Part shown: positions 57,078 through 64,000 of the stretch, piece by piece | Layout of the letters: each line of letters starts with the position of its first letter | Numbering within the stretch: the first letter of the stretch is position 1 | NCBI RefSeq assembly: GCF_010095445.2 | Contig: NZ_WFGV02000011.1 | Span: 56,642 to 120,641 of the forward strand | Direction of reading: 5' to 3' | Length of the DNA stretch: 64,000 nt | Origin: Pseudomonas sp. TNT3 | GTDB lineage: Bacteria > Pseudomonadota > Gammaproteobacteria > Pseudomonadales > Pseudomonadaceae | Translations under genes and position numbers: made by a program | Notes under the pieces: model-generated | The model's input: only the letters and a program-made list of their open reading frames with translations | What the model was told of the DNA's origin: nothing | Database searches by the model: none

Positions 57078-57428
57078 CTACTTCAGTGCCGCAAGAATCG
57101 CATCCGGGTCATACCCGCGAATCAACGTGCCATTCACATCGATGATCGGAATCCCGCCGCCGCCCAAGGCCTCGTAGTCCTTGCGCGCCACGGCATCCTT
57201 CTCGATATCGAATTCCTTGTACGGAATGCCCTTCTGATCGAGAAAACGTCGGGTCAGCTTGCAGTAGCCACACCACTCGGTGGCATAGAGCACGACATTG
57301 GCCTTGGCTTGAGTCTGCTCGGACACGACCTGGGAGGGATTGAAAACCCGCTCGATCTTGCCCCAGTTCTGATAAACCACGACGACCAGCAAGATCAGCA
57401 GGCATTTTTTCAGCACGCCGCCCAGCAT
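57078..57428 (-). CDS. Membrane-anchored glutaredoxin
   Basis: 116 residues. An N-terminal membrane span (about 5-20) is followed by a glutaredoxin domain with the redox site ATEWCGYCK (Cys53, Cys56), and GGGGIPIIDVNG (the cis-Pro loop). The anchor would hold the redox site at the membrane face; which side is not clear from sequence. The ATG overlaps the yejK stop (ATGA), so the two are co-translated. Confidence 0.85.
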   Translation of the reverse strand: MLGGVLKKCLLILLVVVVYQNWGKIERVFNPSQVVSEQTQAKANVVLYATEWCGYCKLTRRFLDQKGIPYKEFDIEKDAVARKDYEALGGGGIPIIDVNGTLIRGYDPDAILAALK

Positions 57429-58432
57429 CAGTTGCGTCGCTTGAGCTGATCAGTGAGCTGAGTCGGCAAGCCTTTGATGATCAGCGTGCCGGCTTCTTCG
57501 TCATATTCGATCTTCGAGCCCAACAGGTGGGCTTCAAAGCTGATCGACAGCCCCTCGGCACGCCCGGTGAAACGGCGGAACTGGTTCAGGGTGCGTTTAT
57601 CCGCAGGGATTTCCGGCGAGAGGCCGTAGTCCTTGTTGCGGATGTGATCGTAAAACGCTTTAGGGCGTTCTTCGTCGATCAGCTCCGAGAGCTCTTCCAG
57701 GCCCATGGGTTCGCCCAATTTGGCCTGGCTGCTGGCGTAATCCACCAAGGTCTTGGTTTTTTCGCGAGCCGATTCTTCCGGCAGGTCTTCGCTTTCAACG
57801 AAATCGCTGAAGGCTTTGAGCAGGGTGCGGGTTTCGCCGGGACCATCTACACCTTCCTGGCAGCCGATAAAGTCGCGGAAATACTCCGAAACCTTTTTCC
57901 CGTTCTTGCCTTTGATGAACGAAATGTATTGCTTGGACTGTTTGTTGTTCTGCCATTCCGAGACGTTGATCCGGGCTGCAAGGTGCAGTTGGCCAAGGTC
58001 CAGATGCCGGGAGGGCGTGACGTCCAGTTGATCGGTCACTGCGACGCCTTCGCTGTGGTGCAGCAGGGCGATGGCGAGGTAATCGGTCATACCCTGCTGG
58101 TAATGCGCGAACAGCACGTGGCCGCCCACAGAGAGGTTCGACTCTTCCATCAACTTTTGCAGGTGTTCGACCGCTACCCGGCTGAAGGCGGTGAAGTCCT
58201 TGCCGCCGTCCAGGTATTCCTTCAGCCAGCCGCTGAACGGATGCGCCCCGGACTCGGCGTGGAAGAAACCCCAGGCCTTGCCTTGTTTGGCGTTATAGCT
58301 TTCGTTGAGATCGGCCAGCATGTACTCGATGGCGCTCGACTCGGCCAGTTCGGAGTCTCGAGCATGGAGAACTGCAGGGGTGCCGTCGGGTTTTTTGTCA
58401 ATCAGGTGGACGATGCAATGGCGGATCGGCAT
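57428..58432 (-). CDS. yejK: Nucleoid-associated protein YejK/NdpA
   Basis: 334 residues, the usual length for the NdpA family. Features include [17 protein letters not shown] at the start, [19 protein letters not shown] (about 116) and [25 protein letters not shown] (about 188). It copurifies with the nucleoid in E. coli; its biochemical role is not settled. It starts divergently from the HU gene across about 475 bases that include a REPIN. Confidence 0.93.
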   Translation of the reverse strand: MPIRHCIVHLIDKKPDGTPAVLHARDSELAESSAIEYMLADLNESYNAKQGKAWGFFHAESGAHPFSGWLKEYLDGGKDFTAFSRVAVEHLQKLMEESNLSVGGHVLFAHYQQGMTDYLAIALLHHSEGVAVTDQLDVTPSRHLDLGQLHLAARINVSEWQNNKQSKQYISFIKGKNGKKVSEYFRDFIGCQEGVDGPGETRTLLKAFSDFVESEDLPEESAREKTKTLVDYASSQAKLGEPMGLEELSELIDEERPKAFYDHIRNKDYGLSPEIPADKRTLNQFRRFTGRAEGLSISFEAHLLGSKIEYDEEAGTLIIKGLPTQLTDQLKRRN

Positions 58433-58501
58433 GGGCTTCTCGGCTGATTGTAGAGAGGAGGGCGTGCTCCCCGAAAAGGGCTAAGTGTACCGTAGCGCGT
58501 C

Positions 58502-58595
58502 CCCCCGTAGGAGCTGCCGAAGGCTGCGATCTTTTGATCTTTGTTTTTAAAAAATCCAAGTCAAAAGATCGCAGCCTTCGGCAGCTCCTACGGGG
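58502..58595. repeat. REPIN, CCGTAGGAGCTGCCGAAGGC family
   Basis: Arms of about 35 bases, GTAGGAGCTGCCGAAGGCTG plus CGATCTTTTGA and the inverse, are perfect inverted repeats around a short A/T-rich loop. It is the most compact element in the window, between yejK and the HU promoter region. Confidence 0.95.
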
Positions 58596-58599
58596 GTAT

Positions 58600-58907
58600 A
58601 AGGGGGATTTGGGCCTGCCGGATGGCCCTTATGCTGTTTTTTACCGGTTTAGAGCAATAAAGCTGACCAAATGGGTAGCTAGAGGCGGATATTTCCCCGT
58701 CTCTGTGCTAGTTTTGCCCCGTCTTGCGCGAAGTCACTGCGTTAAGCGTGCATTCAGCATTTGTCAGGTCGAACCAAACCCTGATTTCGGTATCTATAAC
58801 CCCGATCCCGTGGTTATTGGCCGAGGGTGCCAGATCCAGAAGATCGGGCTCGATGGCTGACACTGCACTCTGCAATCCATATGAATTTGATAGGGAAGGA
58901 ACACTAC
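58600..58907. other. Upstream region of the HU gene
   Basis: About 300 bases between the REPIN and the HU start. TTGTCA (58761) and TATAAC (58795) are too far apart (28 bases) to pair confidently. GGGAAGGA (58893-58900) is a good ribosome site. A 108-codon frame crossing the REPIN (58534-58860) looks spurious. Confidence 0.5.
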
Positions 58908-59189
58908 ATGGCTCTTACTAAAGACCAACTGATCGCCGACATCGCTGAAGCTATCGACGCGCCAAAAACCACCGCGCGTAACGCTCTGGACCAACTGGGC
59001 CAAATCGTTGCCGATCAGCTGGAAAACGGCGGCGAAATCACTCTGCCAGGTATCGGCAAACTGAAAGTGACTGAGCGTCCTGCCCGCACTGGCCGTAACC
59101 CTTCGACTGGCGCTGCCATCGAAATCGCGGCCAAGAAAGTTATCAAGCTGGTTGTGGCCAAAGGCCTGACCGACGCTGTTAACAAGTAA
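58908..59189 (+). CDS. HU-family nucleoid DNA-binding protein
   Basis: 93 residues. MALTKDQLIADIAEAIDAPK start, dimer core, and the DNA-binding arm ERPARTGRNPSTGAAIEI (about 57-74), with the minor-groove-inserting Pro in RNP. Pseudomonas has several HU proteins; position next to yejK suggests the HupN type, but I leave the symbol open. Start by alignment with HU; a strong terminator follows. Confidence 0.95.
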   Translation: MALTKDQLIADIAEAIDAPKTTARNALDQLGQIVADQLENGGEITLPGIGKLKVTERPARTGRNPSTGAAIEIAAKKVIKLVVAKGLTDAVNK

Positions 59190-59199
59190 GACGTGTAAA

Positions 59200-59238
59200 A
59201 AAAACCGTGCTCCGGAGTGATCCGGGCACGGTTTTTTT
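59200..59238 (+). terminator. Terminator of the HU gene
   Basis: ACCGTGC-CCGGA / TCCGG-GCACGGT hairpin flanked by an A run and a T run of seven. Confidence 0.92.
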
Positions 59239-59270
59239 GTGCCTGAAATTCTTGAAAACACTGAGATCCC

Positions 59271-59360
59271 TGTGGGAGCGGGCTTGCCCGCGATAGCGGT
59301 GTGTCAGTCGCCGTTTATGTCGCCTGATGCGCCGCTATCGCGGGCAAGCCCGCTCCCACA
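59271..59360. repeat. REPIN, TGTGGGAGC family
   Basis: Arms TGTGGGAGCGGGCTTGCCCG plus CGATAGCGG and its exact inverse; the flanking ATCCC/GGGAT also pair. Between the HU terminator and the rlmF 3' end. Confidence 0.95.
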
Positions 59361-59377
59361 GGGATTTGTGTTGATAG

Positions 59378-60400
59378 TTAGCTTTTACGAGCCCAGCGCT
59401 GGCGCCACACCTGCTGTTCACTCTTGGTCTGGAACGTCCAGGCGACAAACCGGCTTTTCTTCTGCCCCTGGGACATTTCCACGACCTGGCTTTCCAGTAC
59501 GCCGGCCTTTCTCAGGGCTATCTCGATCGCCGGCAAGTTCGATGCCTTGGAGACCAAGGTGCTGAACCACAGCACTTTGTGTTGGAAATGCGCACTCTCG
59601 GCGATCAGTTGCGTCACAAAACGCGCTTCGCCACCTTCACACCACAGTTCCGCCGACTGACCGCCGAAGTTCAGCACCGGCAGTTTGCGTTTAGGGTCGG
59701 CGCGGCCCAGGGCGCGCCATTTACGCTCGCTGCCCTTGGTTGCTTCGTCCATCGACGCGTGGAACGGCGGGTTGCACATGGTCAGGTCAAAGCGTTCGCC
59801 CGGTTCCAGCAAGCCCAGCAGAATGTGCTTGGGATTGGACTGCTGGCGCAACTGGATGGCTTTGTTCAGCCCGTTCGATTGCACGATGGCTTTGGCTGCT
59901 GCCACGGCTGTCGGGTCGATTTCCGAACCGAGGAAGTGCCAGCGGTAGTCGCTGTAGCCGATCAGCGGGTAGACGCAGTTGGCGCCCATGCCGATATCGA
60001 GCACCTTGACCGGCGCGCCCCGGGGGATCTCGCCGTCGTTGACGCTGGCCAGCAGGTCCGCCAGGAAGTGCACATAATCGGCACGACCCGGAACAGGAGG
60101 GCACAGGTAGTCAGCCGGGATGTCCCAATGGGCAACGCCGTAGAACGACTTGAGTAATGCCCGGTTGAACACGCGCACCGCGTCCGGGCTGGCGAAGTCG
60201 ATGCTTTCCTTGCCGTACGGGTTGATGATCACGAACTTCGCCAGTTCCGGCGTGGTCTTGATCAGCGCCGGGAAGTCGTAGCGACCCTGATGGCGGTTGC
60301 GCGGATGCAGGCTGGCCTTTTCACGAGGCTCCACGGCGTGGGCCGGGGTCGCGGATTCAGGCTTTTTGCGCGCAGGTTTGGGTGTGCGGGGGGCGTTCAT
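59378..60400 (-). CDS. rlmF: 23S rRNA (adenine1618-N6)-methyltransferase RlmF
   Basis: 340 residues. A basic N-terminal tail ([14 protein letters not shown]) is followed by [15 protein letters not shown], the SAM-binding [14 protein letters not shown] (about 137) and the N6-adenine catalytic motif CNPPFHASM (about 208). It methylates A1618 in 23S rRNA. The start is [14 protein letters not shown] (60400); 43 upstream codons are open but cross a REPIN and are not conserved-looking. Single gene. Confidence 0.93.
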   Translation of the reverse strand: MNAPRTPKPARKKPESATPAHAVEPREKASLHPRNRHQGRYDFPALIKTTPELAKFVIINPYGKESIDFASPDAVRVFNRALLKSFYGVAHWDIPADYLCPPVPGRADYVHFLADLLASVNDGEIPRGAPVKVLDIGMGANCVYPLIGYSDYRWHFLGSEIDPTAVAAAKAIVQSNGLNKAIQLRQQSNPKHILLGLLEPGERFDLTMCNPPFHASMDEATKGSERKWRALGRADPKRKLPVLNFGGQSAELWCEGGEARFVTQLIAESAHFQHKVLWFSTLVSKASNLPAIEIALRKAGVLESQVVEMSQGQKKSRFVAWTFQTKSEQQVWRQRWARKS

Positions 60401-60491
60401 GGGCGTTGTCGATTCGGGTATGGCTGAAAGTGGCGGGTATTGTCCCACATCCAGCTGCCTTGAACCCATTATCAGAAGCAACACAGATCCC

Positions 60492-60593
60492 TGTGGGAGC
60501 CGAGCTTGCTCGCGATGGGGCCCGAACATTCGACATTGATGTCGTCAGAGCGTCCGCGATCGCGAGCAAGCTCGGCTCCCACAGGGATTGCGT
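60492..60593. repeat. REPIN, TGTGGGAGC family
   Basis: Arms TGTGGGAGCCGAGCTTGCTC/GCGAT and ATCGC/GAGCAAGCTCGGCTCCCACA. Located between the rlmF start and the valS terminator. Confidence 0.95.
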
Positions 60594-60616
60594 AGTCAGT
60601 TGTAAAGCGTCGGGGA

Positions 60617-60651
60617 CAAAAAAGGGAGGCCGTTGCGGGCCTCCCTCTTTT
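60617..60651 (-). terminator. valS terminator
   Basis: Minus strand GGGAGGCCC-GCAAC-GGCCTCCC followed by a T run (A run at 60618-60623). Confidence 0.9.
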
Positions 60652-60665
60652 ATTGCGATTTGCCG

Positions 60666-63512
60666 TTACAGGCTGGCAATCCGCGCGTGCTGCTCGGCCA
60701 GCTTGCCCAGAGCCTGTTCGGCTTCAGCCAGTTTGGCGCGTTCCTTCTCGATGACTTCGGCCGGGGCCTTGTCGACGAAACCAGCGTTGGACAGCTTGCC
60801 ACCCACGCGCTGAACTTCACCCTGCAGACGCAGGATTTCCTTGTCCAGACGTGCCAGTTCGGCGTCCTTGTCGATCAGGCCTGCCATCGGCACCAACACT
60901 TCCATCTCGCCAACCAGCGCGGTGGCGGACAGCGGTGCTTCTTCGCCGGCAGCCAGTACGGTGATCGATTCGAGTCGAGCCAGCTTTTTCAGCAGGGCTT
61001 CGTTCTCGGTAAGACGGCGCTGATCTTCGGCGCTGACGTTTTTCAGGAACAGGTTCAGCGGTTTGCCCGGACCGATGTTCATCTCGGCGCGAATGTTGCG
61101 CGTGCCGAGCATCAGCGTCTTCAACCACTCGATGTCATCTTCGGCGCCCTGATCGATGCGCGCTTCGTTGGCCACTGGCCAAGGTTGCAGCATGATCGTC
61201 TTGCCTTCGATACCGGCCAGCGGCGCGATGCGCTGCCAGATTTCTTCGGTGATGAACGGCATGAACGGATGCGCCAGGCGCAACGCAACTTCCAGCACCC
61301 GAACCAGTGTGCGGCGGGTGCCGCGCTGGCGTTCGACCGGCGCGTTTTCGTCCCACAGCACAGGCTTGGAGAGTTCGAGGTACCAGTCGCAATACTGGTT
61401 CCAGATGAACTCGTAGAGCGCTTGTGCCGCCAGGTCGAAGCGGAACTGGTCGAGCTGACGCGTTACTTCGGCTTCGGTGCGTTGCAGTTGCGAGATGATC
61501 CAGCGATCCGCCAGGGACAGCTCGTAAGCCTCGCCGTTCTGGCCGCAGTCTTCGCCCTTGTCCAGCACGTAGCGCGCGGCGTTCCAGATCTTGTTGCAGA
61601 AGTTGCGATAGCCCTCGACGCGACCCATGTCGAACTTGATGTCTCGACCGGTGGATGCCAGCGAGCAGAACGTGAAGCGCAGGGCATCGGTGCCGTAACT
61701 GGCGATGCCGTCGGCGAACTCGTCGCGGGTCTGCTTCTCGATCTTCTTCGCCAGTTTCGGCTGCATCATGCCGGAGGTGCGTTTCTGCACCAGATCTTCC
61801 AGCTCGATACCGTCGATGATATCCAGCGGGTCCAGGACGTTACCCTTGGACTTGGACATCTTCTGGCCCTGGCCATCACGCACCAGACCGTGCACATAAA
61901 CGGTCTTGAACGGAACTTGAGGAGTGCCGTCTTCGTTTTTCACCAAGTGCATGGTGAGCATGATCATCCGGGCAACCCAGAAGAAAATGATGTCGAAACC
62001 GGTGACCAGCACGTCGGTAGAGTGGAATTTCTTCAGGAACTCGGTCTGCTCAGGCCAGCCCAGTGTGGAGAAAGTCCACAAGCCGGAGCTGAACCAGGTA
62101 TCGAGAACGTCGTTGTCCTGCTGCAGCGCAACGTCCGGACCCAGGTTGTTCTTGGCGCGTACTTCGGCTTCATCGCGACCAACATAAACCTTGCCCGACT
62201 CGTCGTACCAGGCCGGAATCCGGTGGCCCCACCACAGCTGACGGCTGATGCACCAATCCTGGATGTCGCGCATCCACGAGAAATACATGTTTTCGTACTG
62301 TTTAGGCACGAACTGGATACGGCCGTCTTCAACGGCGGCAATCGCCGGTTCGGCCAACGGCTTGGTGGACACGTACCACTGGTCGGTCAGCCACGGCTCG
62401 ATGATGGTGCCGGAACGGTCGCCTTTCGGCACTTTCAGGGCGTGATCGTCAACGCTGACCAGCAGGCCCGCGGCGTCGAATGCCGCAACAATTTGCTTGC
62501 GCGCTTCGAAACGGTCGAGGCCGGCGTATTCGGCCGGGATCTTGCCGTCGATGCTTTCGTTCAGCGTGCCATCGAGGTTGAACACCTGGCAGGCAGGCAG
62601 CACGGCTGCGTTCTTGTCGAAGATGTTCAGCAGCGGCAGGTTGTGGCGCTTGCCGACTTCGTAGTCGTTGAAATCGTGAGCCGGGGTGATTTTCACACAG
62701 CCAGTGCCGAATTCAGGGTCGCAATAATCGTCGGCGATGATCGGGATGCGGCGGCCGACCAGCGGCAACTCGACAAATTTGCCGATCAGGGCTTTGTAGC
62801 GTTCGTCGTTCGGGTTAACCGCGACGGCGGAGTCGCCGAGCATGGTTTCCGGGCGAGTGGTCGCGACGATCAGGAAATCGTTGCCTTCAGCGGTTTTTGC
62901 GCCATCGGCCAGCGGGTATTTCAGGTTCCACAGGAAACCTTTCTCGTCGTGGTTTTCCACTTCGAGGTCGGAAATCGCCGTGTGCAACTTGGTGTCCCAG
63001 TTGACCAGGCGCTTGCCGCGATAGATCAGGCCGTCTTCGTGCAGGCGCACGAACGCTTCTTTAACGGCTTCCGAAAGACCGTCGTCCATGGTGAAGCGCT
63101 CGCGGCTCCAGTCGACGGACGAGCCGAGGCGGCGGATCTGACGGCTGATGTTGCCGCCGGACTGATCCTTCCATTCCCAGATTTTCTCGAGGAATTTCTC
63201 ACGGCCCAGATCATGACGGCTCTGGCCTTGGGCTTCGAGCTGACGTTCCACCAGCATTTGCGTGGCGATACCGGCGTGGTCGGTGCCCGGCTGCCACAGG
63301 GTATTGCGACCCTGCATGCGACGGAAACGGATCAGGGCGTCCATGATCGCGTTGTTGAAGCCGTGACCCATGTGCAGGCTGCCGGTGACGTTCGGCGGCG
63401 GGATCATGATGGTGTAGGACTCGCCCGCGCCTTGCGGGGCGAAGTAATTCTCTGACTCCCAGGTGTTGTACCAGGAAGCTTCAATGGCGTGCGGCTGGTA
63501 GGTCTTATCCAT
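60666..63512 (-). CDS. valS: Valyl-tRNA synthetase
   Basis: 948 residues, class I synthetase. HIGH-type signature HMGH (47-50), the CP1 editing domain (about 190-340), KMSKSKGN (about 550), an anticodon-binding helical domain and a C-terminal coiled coil (about 885-948; [23 protein letters not shown]). It charges tRNA-Val and edits mischarged Thr. Start [16 protein letters not shown] 940-codon frame on the opposite strand is a codon-bias shadow. Confidence 0.98.
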   Translation of the reverse strand: MDKTYQPHAIEASWYNTWESENYFAPQGAGESYTIMIPPPNVTGSLHMGHGFNNAIMDALIRFRRMQGRNTLWQPGTDHAGIATQMLVERQLEAQGQSRHDLGREKFLEKIWEWKDQSGGNISRQIRRLGSSVDWSRERFTMDDGLSEAVKEAFVRLHEDGLIYRGKRLVNWDTKLHTAISDLEVENHDEKGFLWNLKYPLADGAKTAEGNDFLIVATTRPETMLGDSAVAVNPNDERYKALIGKFVELPLVGRRIPIIADDYCDPEFGTGCVKITPAHDFNDYEVGKRHNLPLLNIFDKNAAVLPACQVFNLDGTLNESIDGKIPAEYAGLDRFEARKQIVAAFDAAGLLVSVDDHALKVPKGDRSGTIIEPWLTDQWYVSTKPLAEPAIAAVEDGRIQFVPKQYENMYFSWMRDIQDWCISRQLWWGHRIPAWYDESGKVYVGRDEAEVRAKNNLGPDVALQQDNDVLDTWFSSGLWTFSTLGWPEQTEFLKKFHSTDVLVTGFDIIFFWVARMIMLTMHLVKNEDGTPQVPFKTVYVHGLVRDGQGQKMSKSKGNVLDPLDIIDGIELEDLVQKRTSGMMQPKLAKKIEKQTRDEFADGIASYGTDALRFTFCSLASTGRDIKFDMGRVEGYRNFCNKIWNAARYVLDKGEDCGQNGEAYELSLADRWIISQLQRTEAEVTRQLDQFRFDLAAQALYEFIWNQYCDWYLELSKPVLWDENAPVERQRGTRRTLVRVLEVALRLAHPFMPFITEEIWQRIAPLAGIEGKTIMLQPWPVANEARIDQGAEDDIEWLKTLMLGTRNIRAEMNIGPGKPLNLFLKNVSAEDQRRLTENEALLKKLARLESITVLAAGEEAPLSATALVGEMEVLVPMAGLIDKDAELARLDKEILRLQGEVQRVGGKLSNAGFVDKAPAEVIEKERAKLAEAEQALGKLAEQHARIASL

Positions 63513-63626
63513 GCGCGGCGGGACCCTATTGGCATTTATTCAGGAAAAGCCGGCAAGTATAGCGGGGCATGGGGCGCAGGGCGAGCGGGGGCGGACAGGT
63601 GCACAGATCAAAGTGTGGAGTGGACC

Positions 63627-63759
63627 TGTGGCGAGGGAGCTTGCTCCCGCTGGGGCGCGAAGCGGCCCCGACATCAACAAGTCAGGTCTGTCAGGTGCTC
63701 CCCGTGTTCAGGCTTTGCGGTTGCTGCGCAACCGAGCGGGAGCAAGCTCCCTCGCCACA
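63627..63759. repeat. REPIN, TGTGGCGAGGGAGC family
   Basis: Arms TGTGGCGAGGGAGCTTGCTC/CCGCT and AGCGGG/AGCAAGCTCCCTCGCCACA with inner irregular pairing. It lies between the valS start and the 3' end of the partial gene at the right edge. Confidence 0.95.
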
Positions 63760-63789
63760 GAAGCTCGCTTGACCACAGAGCCACCTCAC

Positions 63790-63818
63790 AGCAAAAACCC
63801 GCTAGGCTCGGGTTTACT
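63790..63818 (-). terminator. Terminator at the end of the partial gene
   Basis: On the minus strand AACCCG-AGCCTAG-CGGGTT then TTT. The hairpin begins at the stop codon itself. Confidence 0.7.
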
Positions 63819-64000
63819 CGTACTGACTCAACAACCGTTCCATCCGCGCGGCGAGCCGGCGTTTGATTTCGGTTTCGATGTGCGGGGCGAAGTCGTCGAT
63901 CACGTCTTGCATGATCAGCATGGCGGCGGCGCGCAGTTCGCCGTCCAGATGCAGCAAGGCGTCGGGGCCTTTGTCCGCAGCAGGTGCTGCCGGGGCGGGG
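63814..64000 (-). CDS. Hypothetical protein (3' part)
   Basis: The last 61 residues before the window edge. An Ala/Pro-rich stretch (PAPAAPAADKGPD) precedes a helical segment with LRAAAMLIMQDVIDDF and EIKRRLAARMERLLSQYE. In Pseudomonas a small hypothetical gene often lies between holC and valS, and this position fits, but I do not recognise a function. The start is outside the window. Confidence 0.8.
   Translation of the reverse strand, partial: PAPAAPAADKGPDALLHLDGELRAAAMLIMQDVIDDFAPHIETEIKRRLAARMERLLSQYE

Noticed and set aside
58534..58860. A 108-codon frame upstream of the HU gene
   Set aside because: Its first part is the arm of a REPIN and the rest is promoter region; no ribosome site.
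60633..63455. A 940-codon open frame on the plus strand
   Set aside because: It is exactly opposite valS, whose HIGH and KMSKS motifs are intact; the frame has no domain and results from GC-rich codon bias.

Overview
The window is a chromosomal segment of a Pseudomonas from the P. fluorescens group. The evidence is the gene content and protein sequences (petABC-sspAB, a complete dcw cluster with GTG-started mraZ/rsmH/ftsL/murD, dauBAR, aapJQMP, an EstB-type carboxylesterase, NorR/Hmp), a high-GC Pseudomonas-like composition, and many paired, inverted REP elements (REPINs) of at least four families. No tRNA, rRNA, prophage, insertion sequence, plasmid gene or CRISPR array was seen. The edges cut a Rieske protein gene (left) and a small hypothetical gene (right).

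Layout. 1-2.25 kb: petABC, the cytochrome bc1 complex. 2.4-3.5 kb: sspA-sspB, closed by a terminator inside an unusually long palindrome. 3.5-7.0 kb, minus strand: lpoA-yraN-gmhA/diaA-dolP (envelope and peptidoglycan upkeep), divergent from rsmI. 8.1-8.5 kb: rnpB, the RNase P RNA. 8.9-26.7 kb: the division and cell-wall cluster mraZ-rsmH-ftsL-ftsI-murE-murF-mraY-murD-ftsW-murG-murC-ddlB-ftsQ-ftsA-ftsZ-lpxC, almost all start/stop-overlapped, with an MraZ operator at the promoter. 26.8-30.7 kb: a frameshifted diguanylate cyclase, a possible porin-gene remnant, a small exported protein and a twin REPIN array. 29.3-35.6 kb, minus strand: an operon of membrane-fusion protein, RND pump, response regulator and sensor kinase. 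35.9-39.4 kb: small exported or hypothetical proteins, a CxxCxxCC protein, a GNAT acetyltransferase and CheV. 39.7-42.6 kb: norR and divergent hmp for nitric oxide detoxification, with three NorR enhancer sites between them. 42.8-45.7 kb: dauB-dauA-dauR for D-arginine catabolism, with a palindromic candidate operator. 45.9-48.1 kb: rhlB and estB. 48.6-52.7 kb: aapJQMP amino-acid ABC transporter. 53.0-56.9 kb: a GntR regulator overlapping an MFS exporter gene, an NTF2-like protein, a GIY-YIG protein and a GST-like protein. 57-64 kb: glutaredoxin, YejK/NdpA, HU, RlmF, ValS and a partial hypothetical gene.

How it works together. The left 27 kb is densely packed housekeeping DNA with almost no repeats. 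The right 37 kb is a patchwork of short transcription units whose 3' ends and gaps carry eleven REPINs. No clearly new multi-gene system is visible. The most useful leads are regulatory sites readable from sequence (MraZ, NorR, candidate DauR, RND-operon and GntR operators), the broken GGDEF gene, the possible porin tail, the sspB palindrome and the duplicated REPIN joined by an 8-bp tandem repeat.
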